From NCBI RefSeq assembly GCF_026004115.1, contig NZ_BPIM01000001.1, forward strand, positions 2,088,501 to 2,152,500: a DNA stretch of 64,000 nt, written 5' to 3'. Shown here one piece after another: positions 9,485-17,505 of the stretch (position 1 is its first letter; each line of letters begins with the position of its first letter). The notes below the pieces were generated by a model. The model saw nothing but the letters and a program-made list of their open reading frames with translations. It made no database searches and was not told the origin of the DNA. A program made the position numbers and the translations under genes. The DNA comes from Meiothermus sp. Its GTDB lineage: Bacteria > Deinococcota > Deinococci > Deinococcales > Thermaceae.

Positions 9485-10901
9485 TTTTTGGCCTTGAAGT
9501 ATGAGGTAGTGCCCATGCTGCGGCTAGTAGAATCAGGTGAATGGGTTCCACTTGCATCACCGGAAACCACGCAAAATAGTAGATCATAAGTGCAAAGAGC
9601 ACCCAACCCAACCGGTGTCCCTGACGCAGGGTCAGATACACAGGATACAGCCACAAAATCAGCCATACAAAAACGCTAATTAACCCGAAAGCCAGCCAGC
9701 GATCCAGAACGTAATTGTGCGCTCTATCTATGGCAAAACCGTGCTCCTTGGTTACATTTTTTTGCCCATCGAATAGTTCAAATTCGAAGGCGATCCATTG
9801 GTCTCTGATCTTGATGTTTTCCTCGGGAAATTTCTTGATATGGACATCTTTAACTGTAGCGTCCTTAGGCCAGTGAAACTCTAGAGCATATTGTTTTGCA
9901 AGCAAATCGAAGGGAGGATTGCGCAATTGGGCTAACTTAAGCGCATCCGGCCCGCCCCCCAACATTGGTTGGAGAGGTGTTTCTCGAATGGCTTTCAGGG
10001 CGATTTCCCAAATGACGAAGCGAGTTTCCAGAGTGCTTGTGTCTAGGTAACTCTGACTATTTTCAAAGTTTCTGGGGCTGGTCAGAACTGCCCTAGGAAT
10101 TAGAACGGCAGCTACCAATAAGCAGCTTAAGAAGATCAGAAGCCAATTCCTGTTCACAAAATTCATGGCAATTAGTGTCACAACTAAACTATAAAACGCT
10201 GCACTATTGCTTGTAATTCCCAGCCCATATGCTGAAAGCAGCGCGGCGCTTATCCAAAGAAGACGGTAGCGAGGCTGTTTTTCTTCAATAGCCAGCCAAA
10301 GTGCGACTAGAGTCCCCGGTAGCAACAGTGCAGCTACCATGCCTGGATGTCCTAGTGTGCCGAGAGGTACGTTAGATTCTTGCCAGAGCCGGAGCGGTGT
10401 TACTGGGTCAAGGTTGAGTCTTTGCAAAATTACAACCAAGCTCTGAACAAAGCATCCCGATACCAGAGCAACAGCAATCTTGTGAAAATGTTGAGGTGCA
10501 TTTCTCAGATTCAGATACGCTATAGTGCCAATGGCAGATAGTCCTAAGTGATACAAAATTCCATCGAATCGCTGACTTGGCCCTAGGAGATTATAGGTGA
10601 GTTCGTCGTGGGCATTAAAAGTACTTAGAACTACTAGTATTATATGTGCAAGTAGCATAAGCAAGAAAACCGATATTGTAATCTGTTTTCTAACTTCTAT
10701 TAGCCCCAAGGTACCTACAGCTAGCAAAAACAATAACTTGGGTAGATACAAAAACTGCTCGGAAGCCATTATGTTATCGAGAGGCGTAATAACTGCCGGT
10801 CTACCCAAAAGGGTGCCAGGAAAAAACAAAAGAGGGTACGCAAGAACAAAGAAAAAAAGAAGCCAGGGATATGCTGGCTGCTTCTCAGTAGAGGGCCGCA
10901 T
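9468..10901 (-). CDS. O-antigen ligase-like membrane protein, possible pilin oligosaccharyltransferase
   Basis: A 477-residue multipass membrane protein. The start chosen is the ATG at 10901 (MRPSTEKQPAYPW), just before the first membrane segment; an in-frame extension to 11012 would overlap the pilin gene and has no membrane or domain features. Motifs include PSQRFDGILYHLGL, PLGTLGHPG, GGGPDALKLAQ and DRAHNYVLDRWLAFG, the latter matching the HN loop of Wzy_C ligases. It begins 30 bases after the second pilin gene on the same strand and overlaps the next ligase-like gene. Known PglL/TfpW-type enzymes sit beside their pilin substrates, so pilin O-glycosylation is the favoured inference. Base composition is more AT-rich than its neighbours. 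Confidence 0.7.
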   Translation of the reverse strand: MRPSTEKQPAYPWLLFFFVLAYPLLFFPGTLLGRPAVITPLDNIMASEQFLYLPKLLFLLAVGTLGLIEVRKQITISVFLLMLLAHIILVVLSTFNAHDELTYNLLGPSQRFDGILYHLGLSAIGTIAYLNLRNAPQHFHKIAVALVSGCFVQSLVVILQRLNLDPVTPLRLWQESNVPLGTLGHPGMVAALLLPGTLVALWLAIEEKQPRYRLLWISAALLSAYGLGITSNSAAFYSLVVTLIAMNFVNRNWLLIFLSCLLVAAVLIPRAVLTSPRNFENSQSYLDTSTLETRFVIWEIALKAIRETPLQPMLGGGPDALKLAQLRNPPFDLLAKQYALEFHWPKDATVKDVHIKKFPEENIKIRDQWIAFEFELFDGQKNVTKEHGFAIDRAHNYVLDRWLAFGLISVFVWLILWLYPVYLTLRQGHRLGWVLFALMIYYFAWFPVMQVEPIHLILLAAAWALPHTSRPKNEIAV

Positions 10902-10930
10902 ATCCCTGATTGTAGTGGTCGGAAGCGGAT

Positions 10931-11287
10931 CTAGAAGCCGATTGTGACCCCAGGCTGAACGCCTCCTGAGTAAATCACTGAAACCTGGGTCGCTTGGTTT
11001 GTATAAGTGCAACTTGTTACGACTAGAGCACTGGTGGGCGCAGGTACAACATAGCCACCAAAGTTAGCACCAGCAGTACAAGTGCCGCTAGGTATGAGTG
11101 CCGACGGGTTTTCGCCAATGTATGCCTGAGCGGATCTGTACACATTCGAAGCATAGGCTAGGGCAGCTCGATCAATTGCTACTTTGCGGGCATTAATGAG
11201 ATTAGGTATTAGTACAGCCGCCAGGATACCAATGATGGCGATGACGATCAGCAACTCGATGAGGGTAAAGCCTCTTTGAGACCTCAT
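10931..11287 (-). CDS. Type IV pilin-like protein (second pilin)
   Basis: A 118-residue prepilin. A very short leader MRSQRG is followed by the class III cleavage site and helix FTLIELLIVIAIIGILAAVL, with the conserved Glu5 of mature pilins. The globular part has two Cys (SGTCTAG and VVTSCTY) about 30 residues apart, likely forming the D-region disulphide. It resembles the upstream pilin closely in the N-terminal half, so the two are probably duplicates. It follows that gene after a terminator-like hairpin, which would leave it expressed at a lower level. A minor pilin or alternative major pilin are both possible. Confidence 0.9.
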   Translation of the reverse strand: MRSQRGFTLIELLIVIAIIGILAAVLIPNLINARKVAIDRAALAYASNVYRSAQAYIGENPSALIPSGTCTAGANFGGYVVPAPTSALVVTSCTYTNQATQVSVIYSGGVQPGVTIGF

Positions 11288-11298
11288 GATCTTTTTGG

Positions 11299-11328
11299 GA
11301 AAAATGCCCTGCCAGAGGGCAGGGCATT
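11299..11328 (-). terminator. Hairpin with T-run between the two pilin genes
   Basis: Perfect 11-base inverted repeat AATGCCCTGCC/GGCAGGGCATT (11303-11313 with 11318-11328) with a 4-base loop, followed on the minus strand by five T. It lies just after the stop of the first pilin gene and before the second pilin start, so it should cut or attenuate transcription after the first pilin. Confidence 0.85.
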
Positions 11329-11342
11329 GTCTAGGCTTCCAG

Positions 11343-11696
11343 CTAGTTACCCACGGTCACGGAGGTTTGAGTGCCGCCAGTGTAGGTGACAGTGACAGTT
11401 GCACCGCTAGCGGGAACCGTGCAACCCGTGATGAAGGAACCAGGAGCGGGCACGCTGTAGCTGCCAGCAGTGTAACCGGCGGTTCCCGAGCAAGTGGTGG
11501 GCACGGTGGTTACGTTTACGTTCTCAGCCAAATAGGCTTGGGCAGTCTTGTAAACGTTCTGGGCAAAGGCTTGTGCAGCGCGGTCGTTGGCAACGGCACG
11601 GGCACGGAGCAGGTTAGGGATCAGCACGGCGGCCAGGATGCCAATGATGGCGATGACGATCAGCAGCTCAATCAGGGTAAAACCGGACTTCTTCAT
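11343..11696 (-). CDS. Type IV major pilin-like protein
   Basis: A 117-residue prepilin with the short leader MKKSG, then FTLIELLIVIAIIGILAAVL, the hydrophobic assembly helix with Glu5. Two Cys (PTTCSGT and FITGCTV) bracket the C-terminal loop. The start at 11696 has an AGGAG ribosome site 8 bases upstream; an in-frame extension to 11801 has no such site. A strong terminator follows. Small size, strong translation signal and own terminator suggest the major subunit of a type IV pilus, which in Thermaceae supports twitching and DNA uptake. Downstream O-ligase-like genes suggest that it is glycosylated. Confidence 0.9.
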   Translation of the reverse strand: MKKSGFTLIELLIVIAIIGILAAVLIPNLLRARAVANDRAAQAFAQNVYKTAQAYLAENVNVTTVPTTCSGTAGYTAGSYSVPAPGSFITGCTVPASGATVTVTYTGGTQTSVTVGN

Positions 11697-11969
11697 GGTA
11701 CTTCTCCTAAGGTTCCGCACCGGGATATGGGTATGGGTGCGGTATGGCGTAGTGCAGATGACTTGGGGCCTCGAGGGAGCGGGCCGATTCCCGAACTCCA
11801 AGTAGCAGTATAGCCCCCGGTTTTGTTAAGCGTGTGGAATTTGACCCAACCCAACCCCCAAAGCGTTACGTGCACGGCAACCCCGCCCGATACTCGTGTT
11901 TTTTTGTTCTAGACAATAAAACACCCCAAAACTGTCCTTATTGCGTAGGAGGCCATACGACCGACGAAG

Positions 11970-12153
11970 CAATCCTGAAGGGATCGTGGTTGTACCCGGA
12001 CGTGGTGAGGGAGGATAGTGTTCCCATTCCCTGCCCGGAGATGAGCTGTGTCTGGACGAGGTATACGAAGGTTTGGATGTGCCCTACGAGCCCCCAGTGT
12101 ACGAGCCCCCAGTGGAAGAACAGTTTGCTAGACTGAAGTGGTGGGTTCACTGA
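11970..12153 (+). pseudogene. 3' remnant of a second Uma2-family gene
   Basis: Reads WLYPDVVRE...SVPIPCPEMS, then after a 2-base deletion near 12044 CLDEVYEGLDVPYEPP, ending at a TGA at 12151. This closely matches the C-terminus of the intact Uma2 gene that starts only bases later (WLYLDVVREGSLPIPCPEM, CLDEVYEGLDVPYERP). The fragment has an extra PPVYEPPVEEQ tail. It is a leftover of a tandem duplication or recombination between two Uma2 copies, not an expressed gene. Confidence 0.8.
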
Positions 12154-12719
12154 GAGATTTGCAACGCATTAGCTTTGAGGCGTACCTGGCCCTGGAGGAA
12201 AAGGCCCAGGCGCGACACGAGCTGGTGGATGGGGTGCTCTATGCCATGGCGGGGGCTAGCAGCAACCACAATCTGTTGGTTACGAATGTTTCAGGCCTGT
12301 TGTGGAACAAAGCTCGAGGTAGCGGGTGTAGGGTGTTCAGCAGCGACATGAAGCTGCGGGTAGATGCCTTTACCAGCTACTACCCCGATGTAATGGTGGT
12401 GTGCGAGACGGACAAGGCCGAATACTACAAGGAGCGGCCCTGCCTATTGGTGGAGGTGCTCTCGCCCTCTACCGAAGCTACCGACCGGCGGGAGAAGCTC
12501 GCCAAATACCGCCAGATTCCCAGCTTGCGGGCGTATGTGCTGGTGGATTCCCTCTCACGGCGGGTCGAGGCCTACTACCGCGAGGGCCAGAACTGGCTGT
12601 ACCTGGACGTGGTGAGGGAGGGTAGCCTTCCTATTCCCTGCCCGGAGATGAGCCTGTGTCTGGACGAGGTGTACGAGGGTTTGGATGTGCCCTACGAGCG
12701 TCCTGCTGATGAGGCTTGA
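12138..12719 (+). CDS. Uma2 family endonuclease (DUF820)
   Basis: A 193-residue protein of the Uma2/DUF820 PD-(D/E)XK-like family. It has the family landmarks ARHELVDGVLYAMAGAS (with the E of the nuclease core), FTSYYPDVMVVC (PD) and RPCLLVEVLSPSTEATDR followed by REKLAKYRQIPSL. The family is abundant in cyanobacteria and Deinococcota and often moves or multiplies; its biological role is not established. The start used is GTG 12138 (GTG 12141 is equal); the start overlaps the remnant of a related gene. Confidence 0.85.
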   Translation: MVGSLRDLQRISFEAYLALEEKAQARHELVDGVLYAMAGASSNHNLLVTNVSGLLWNKARGSGCRVFSSDMKLRVDAFTSYYPDVMVVCETDKAEYYKERPCLLVEVLSPSTEATDRREKLAKYRQIPSLRAYVLVDSLSRRVEAYYREGQNWLYLDVVREGSLPIPCPEMSLCLDEVYEGLDVPYERPADEA

Positions 12720-12744
12720 CGAGATGGGCCTTGCCCCCTATACT
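12716..12744 (+). promoter_or_regulatory. Promoter of tRNA-Ala
   Basis: TTGACG (12716-12721) and TATACT (12739-12744) are separated by exactly 17 bases and would start transcription about 9 bases before the mature tRNA. The -35 box overlaps the stop codon of the Uma2 gene. Both boxes are near consensus for a housekeeping sigma factor. Confidence 0.75.
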
Positions 12745-12759
12745 TTCCCTTGCTGTTTG

Positions 12760-12836
<77 letters not shown>

Positions 12837-12844
12837 GAGAAGTG

Positions 12845-12874
12845 AAACCCGTGGTTAAACGCCACGGGTTTTCG
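12845..12874 (+). terminator. tRNA terminator, probably bidirectional
   Basis: Inverted repeat AAACCCGTGG/CCACGGGTTT (12845-12854 with 12862-12871) with a 7-base loop, followed by TT. On the other strand AAACCC gives a T-run too, so it could also end the P-type ATPase transcript, whose stop codon lies inside the loop. Confidence 0.8.
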
Positions 12875-14877
12875 TATTTACCATAGCCTTGCCAAGGCTA
12901 CGACACATTTTCACTGTTGCCGTAAAAGGTTCCAAGCCCACTTTCTTCTGCACCGGGAGGGTGGGGGAGGGTATTGGGCAAGGCCTGAGCGCTGGCGGAA
13001 GCCCTAGCGAACCCGGTGGGCTCAGCAGGCGCAGCCCCACCAGCACCACAAAAACCGTGCCGCCTTCGTGGGCCACAACGCCCATCGGGAGGGGTACTTT
13101 TCCGGCCAGGGCAAAAGCGCCCACCACCACAATCACCCCCAGGGCAAAGCTCAGGTTGAAATAGACGGTGCGGGCGGTGGCGCGGGCCAGCTGTTGGGCC
13201 CCTACCAGGCGGTTCAGGTCGTTTTTCATGAGCACCAGGTCGGCGCTCTCGAGCGAGACGTCGGAACCAGCGGCCATCGAGACCCCCACCGCTGCGGCGT
13301 TCAGGGCCGGGGCATCGTTGAGACCATCGCCCACCATCACCACCGTGCCCTCCTGCTCTAGTTGCTGGATGCGCGCCAGTTTATCTTCCGGCAGCAGTTC
13401 GGCATAGACCTCGCTAATGCCGACCTGGGCTGCGATGTGGTGGGCCACAGCTTTGCGGTCGCCGGTGAGCATGACCACCCGCGCCCCTTGCTGCCTGAGC
13501 CGGGCGATGGCCTGGGCGGCTTCGGGGCGGGGGGTATCGGCCACGCCCAGCAGGGCGAGGGGGTGGTGGTTGGTGCCCAGTACGGCGGTGGTCAGCCCCC
13601 GATCCTCCAGGGCTTGCATCTGGGCTTCAACGCTGGGCGAAAGCGCAATGCCCAGGCTTTCCAGCAAGCGCCGGTTGCCCACCCAGACCTGTGAACCGTC
13701 GGCCAGAACACCCAGCACCCCGTGGCCCCGCACGGCCCGAATTTCACTTACCTCGGGGGTGGGGCCCTCCCAGCCCTGGACAATGGCCTGGGCAATGGGG
13801 TGTTCGCTGTAGCGCTCGATGCCCGCGGCCAGGGCTCTGGCCTCGGCTTCGGAGCCTTGTAGGGCACCTCACCTCCACCAGCTTCATGCGCCCCTCGGTG
13901 AGGGTGCCGGTCTTGTCGAACACAAAGATATTGGCCCGGGCCAGCGATTCCAGCGCGGCTCCGCTCTTGAACAGGGCCCCGGCCCTGGCCCCTGCTGCCA
14001 TGGCCGAAAGCACCGCTGCCGGGGTAGCGATCACCACCGCGCAGGGGCTGGCCACCACCAAAAAGGTCATGGCCCGGTACCAGGCCTGGGCGGCCTCGAG
14101 GCCAAACACAAAGTGGGCTACGGCAAATACCACCGGGGCCGAAAGCAGCACCGCAATGGTGTAGGGCCCCTCGAAGCGCTCGGCAAACCGCTCGGTGCGG
14201 CTCTTGCTGGCCTGGGCGCTTTCCACCAGTTTGATGAGCTTGGCCAGGGTGCTTTCGCTGGCAGGCCGCTCCACCCGTACCCGCACCACCCCGTGCCCAT
14301 TAAGGGTGCCGCTCTTGACGGGGTCGCCAGGCTTTTTGTCCACCGGTACACTCTCGCCGGTGAGGGCGCTTTCGTCCACATCGCTGTAGCCTTCCAACAC
14401 AGTGCCGTCGGCAGCGAAGCGCTCGCCAGGGCGCACCACCAGCAGGTCGCCGGGGCGCAAGGCTTCCAGCGGCTTCCACTGCTCACTTCCATCCGGCAGC
14501 AGCACATTGGCCCCTTCGGGGTGCAGGGTCATGAGGGCCTCGATGGCCCGCCGGGTGCGGTTCATGGCCCAGCTTTGCAGGGTGTTGGAGAGGCTGAACA
14601 AAAAAAGCAGGATGGCCCCGTCGCCGGCCTGTCCCACCGAGGCGGCCCCCAATGCGGCCACCACCATCAGCAGGTCTACATCCAGCTTGCGCTCCTGGAA
14701 CAGGCTACGCATTGCTTTGATGGCCGAGGGAACCCCCCCGGCCAGAAAAGCCAACGTCCAGAGGCTATTTTGCAGCCAGACCTGTTCGTAGGCCCCTGCC
14801 ACAAAGCCCCCCACCACCCCCAGCAGGGTCAGGCCAGAGAGCAGAAAGCCCCGCTTGACTTCATGGTGCCAGAACAA
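12855..14877 (-). pseudogene. Heavy-metal P1B-type ATPase (ZntA/CadA-like), frameshifted
   Basis: Two frames together encode one metal-exporting ATPase. The first (13744-14877) has ALTGESVPVDKK, SPCAVVIATPA and the phosphorylation motif DKTGTLTEG, then goes out of frame after KLVEVR near 13865. The other frame continues with ALQGSEAEARALAAG, the P1B-specific SEHPIAQAI, TGDRKAVAHHIA and GDGLNDAPALNAAA. The SPC motif fits Zn, Cd or Co export; no N-terminal metal-binding domain is visible. The last ~50 residues look non-native and may reflect a further indel. A good ribosome site (AAGGA) precedes an ATG at 14926, but in a different frame, so the N-terminus may also be shifted; the in-frame start at 14877 is TTG. 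Confidence 0.85.
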
Positions 14878-14879
14878 TA

Positions 14880-15239
14880 GCCAGGGATTTTGCGGTCGGG
14901 AGGTAGAAGCTCGCGATAGCGCTCATAAGGGGTTCCTTTGGTATCGTGAGGTTTTATTGCAACTAGTAATCATTATCAATAAGAGTATGTCATCAAAACA
15001 AAAGAAATGCAAGTCGAATCCCGAGTGGTTTAGTGCGGATTCTTCCCGTTCCACACGTAAATTCTACCGCTTAACCCCCCAGGACATTCGGCATCCTGAT
15101 AAGTGAAGTGGCCTTTGGATCGTATCAAACTGGGGAATCGGCCCTGAACACACCTTATCGGTGAGCCAGCTTTGCGGATCCGCTCTGGATTGCGTTCCTC
15201 TGGGGCTATCCAGCAATGATGTATCAAAAGGGCGACAGA
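14880..15239. other. Intergenic region without a recognisable gene
   Basis: A 360-base, locally AT-rich stretch between the ATPase and the DUF4388 gene. It holds the ATPase promoter region described separately. The small open frames here have no family signature, no ribosome sites and no codon pattern like the neighbours. Confidence 0.6.
14962..14990 (-). promoter_or_regulatory. Fur/Zur-like operator overlapping a possible ATPase promoter
   Basis: On the minus strand TTGATAATGATTACTAG resembles half or more of the Fur-family box GATAATGATAATCATTATC. TTGATA can also be a -35 box, with TAAAAC 17 bases downstream as a weak -10. It lies about 40 bases before the ATG at 14926. A metal-responsive Fur, Zur or Mur repressor controlling the metal ATPase is plausible; the match is partial. 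Confidence 0.45.
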
Positions 15240-16286
15240 TTAGATTGGACGCTTGACCACGGAGAGGGCCGAAAGCAAATCTTCTTCGCCAAAGGGCTTG
15301 GGGATGTGGGTGACTCGAGCGTTCCTGACCCAAAACCCCCGGGGGGGCTGCTCGGCAATCAGCCAGATGGGCAAAAAGCGCCCCCCCGGTAAGGCCCGCA
15401 GTTGGCGTACCTTGTCGGGTAGGTCGGCGCCCTCGAGCAGCACCCCGTGGAGCCGGTGGTGCTCCAGAATGCGTTTGGCGCTTTCGAGGTCGGGGGGCAA
15501 CATGACCCGGTAGCGGTGGCGCTCGAGGGTTACCAGCAGGAGCCGGCGGATCAGGTTGGAGTCGCTCAAAACCATCAGCAGCGGGTCGTGGGGGCGCACG
15601 TCGGCTTCCATCAGAATCCCCCGGCTTTTGAGTTCGTAGAGCAGATGGTAGACCTGCTCCTCGGGCAGGTCGCACTCCAGCGCCACCGAGCGGGCCCGCT
15701 TGAGGCCATCAATGGCCTCGAGCACCGTCCAGGCGTCGGGCGAAAGGGCGTAACGGGTGGGGTCGCCGGCAAGTTGCAGCACGGTTTCGGGCTCCACCCT
15801 GCCCCGCATCCACTCGTCCAGGCGGCGCAGGGCTTCCATCAAGATGGTGCTGGTGTCGGTGACGCCGGGCAGCAGCACCTGCGAGGCGTCCACGGGTGGG
15901 GTCTCGGCTATCAGCTCGCCTTCCTGCTGGGCCAGAATGGTGGCCAGGGCCTCGAGGATTTGTGCGTGTAGTACATCGTTGAGCTCGTCCTGGGTGACCA
16001 CTTTTTGTTGCAGGGCCAAAAGCCCCAAAGGGGTGCCGGGGTTCTCCTGCTGCTGGTATTTGACCAGTTCTTGCACCTGTTCCAGGGTTAGATAGTCGAA
16101 GCGCACCAGGTATTCGCCCAGGTGGGGGCCGGGGTGGGTCTGGATGTAGGCAATCTTGCCCTCGCGGATGTGAATACGGCCCTTCAACTTGGGGCAAGTA
16201 ATGCCAATGACCGCATTTTTGCGGCCTGCCTCGAGGGTGCGCAGCAGGTCTCCCAGTTCAATCTCGTCCAGCTTGGCCCGAATCAC
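15240..16286 (-). CDS. DUF4388 protein with C-terminal degenerate receiver-like domain
   Basis: A 348-residue soluble protein. Residues ~1-75 match DUF4388 (PatA N-terminal-like), including LGDLLRTLEAGRKNAVIGI and GRIHIREGKIAYI; ~75-140 are helical; ~240-348 look like a response-regulator receiver (LLMVLSDSNLIRRLLLVTLE ... THIPKPFGEEDLLSAL). The usual phosphoacceptor Asp position reads VLLEGADLP, with Glu instead, while the Lys-Pro of the fifth strand is kept. The start is GTG at 16286 with GAGGA 8-9 bases before it. DUF4388 proteins are linked to gliding and twitching control in several bacteria; here the function is unknown. It lies near an HD-GYP gene. Confidence 0.7.
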   Translation of the reverse strand: MIRAKLDEIELGDLLRTLEAGRKNAVIGITCPKLKGRIHIREGKIAYIQTHPGPHLGEYLVRFDYLTLEQVQELVKYQQQENPGTPLGLLALQQKVVTQDELNDVLHAQILEALATILAQQEGELIAETPPVDASQVLLPGVTDTSTILMEALRRLDEWMRGRVEPETVLQLAGDPTRYALSPDAWTVLEAIDGLKRARSVALECDLPEEQVYHLLYELKSRGILMEADVRPHDPLLMVLSDSNLIRRLLLVTLERHRYRVMLPPDLESAKRILEHHRLHGVLLEGADLPDKVRQLRALPGGRFLPIWLIAEQPPRGFWVRNARVTHIPKPFGEEDLLSALSVVKRPI

Positions 16287-16498
16287 GGCAAAGTATCCTC
16301 GGCGGCTGCCCGGGGCAACCCAACCTCAGTATGGCACTTCCTGGGGGCGGGGGCAGGGTAGAGGGGACAGGGATCGGGGTTCAAAGAGGAAAAATGGGCT
16401 GTTGGATATCGCCTGGAGAGTTTTGGGGGTAACCGGTTTCCTGTCCCCAGCCGGCTTTGTGTATGCCCCGTCCGGGCTCGGTTCCCGGCCCCTGAACC

Positions 16499-17489
16499 CT
16501 ACTCCAACAGGCGGCTTTGCTCGGGCAGGGGATAGCCAAAGTGCGCATAGGCCCGCTCGGTGGCCTGGCGGCCCCGGGGGGTTCGCTTCAGGAGGCCTAA
16601 CTGGATGAGGAAGGGTTCGTGGACTTCCTCCAGGGTCTCGGGGTCTTCGGAGAGGGCGGTGGCCAGGGTCTCGAGGCCCACCGGCCCCCCGGCAAAGCGC
16701 TCGATCACGGTCTGCATAATGAGGCGGTCGCGGGCATCGAGGCCCAGGGCGTCCATGCCCAGAGCGTCCAGGGCCTGCCGGGTGCGCTCGAGGCCCACCA
16801 CCTGCTCACCGGCCACCTCGGCAAAGTCGCGCACCCGCCTGAAAAGCCTTTTGGCGATGCGCATGGTGCCCCGGCTGCGGTGGCCAATCTCCAGGGCTGC
16901 CTCGGGTTCAATTGCCAGTCCCAAGAGCTTAGCGTCGCGTTGCACACCCTGGGCCAGCTCGGTCTCGGTGTAAAACTCCAGGTGCTCGATAATCCCAAAG
17001 CGGCTGCGCAGGGGCCCGGAGATGAGCCCCGGGCGGGTGGTGGCCCCAATCAGGGTGAAGCGGGGGAGGTCCAGTCGCAGGGTGCGGGCGGCGGGGCCGC
17101 TGCCAATCACGATGTCAATCTTAAAGTCTTCCAGAGCCGGGTACAGGTGCTCCTCGGCGGCCTTGGAGAGGCGGTGAATCTCGTCGATAAAGAGAATGTC
17201 GCCTTCTTCCAGGCTGTTGGTCAGGATGGCCGCCAGATCGCCGGGTTTCTCGATGGCGGGGCCGCTGGTGACGCGGATGTTCACCCCCAGCTCGTAGGCC
17301 ACCACATGGGCCAGGGTGGTCTTGCCCAGGCCGGGTGGCCCAAAGAGGAGCAGGTGGTCGAGGGCCTCCCCCCGGTTTTTGGCGGCCTCGAGGTAGACCC
17401 GCAGCTTTTTTCTTGAGCTTGGCCTGCCCCACGTATTCCTCGAGGCTTTTAGGGCGTAAGGTTAGGTCGGACTCCACGTCCTTCATCAT
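16499..17489 (-). pseudogene. ruvB: RuvB Holliday-junction helicase, one apparent frameshift
   Basis: The start [20 protein letters not shown] at 17489 reads to GQAKLKKK and then leaves frame in a run of six A (near 17407-17412). With one A fewer it continues [34 protein letters not shown] (Walker A), then [11 protein letters not shown] (Walker B), [19 protein letters not shown] (sensor and arginine finger region) and the C-terminal winged helix [17 protein letters not shown]. Joined length is about 330 residues, normal for RuvB, which with RuvA drives branch migration at Holliday junctions. A single homopolymer indel in an otherwise perfect gene suggests a base-calling error or transcript slippage rather than loss. 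Confidence 0.88.
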
Positions 17490-17505
17490 AGCAAGCAGCG
17501 GGGTT

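Noticed and set aside
13819-14880. 353-codon open frame on the + strand opposite the P-type ATPase
   Set aside because: Low-complexity Gly/His/Ala-rich translation from a GC-rich antisense strand; the ATPase motifs lie on the other strand.
15064-15675. 203-codon minus-strand frame overlapping the DUF4388 gene end
   Set aside because: Arg/Pro-rich translation in a shadow frame, without any family feature.
17400-17420. Programmed -1 ribosomal frameshift in ruvB
   Set aside because: The A AAA AAG heptamer is not in the reading phase needed, and the restoring shift is +1 or a one-base loss.
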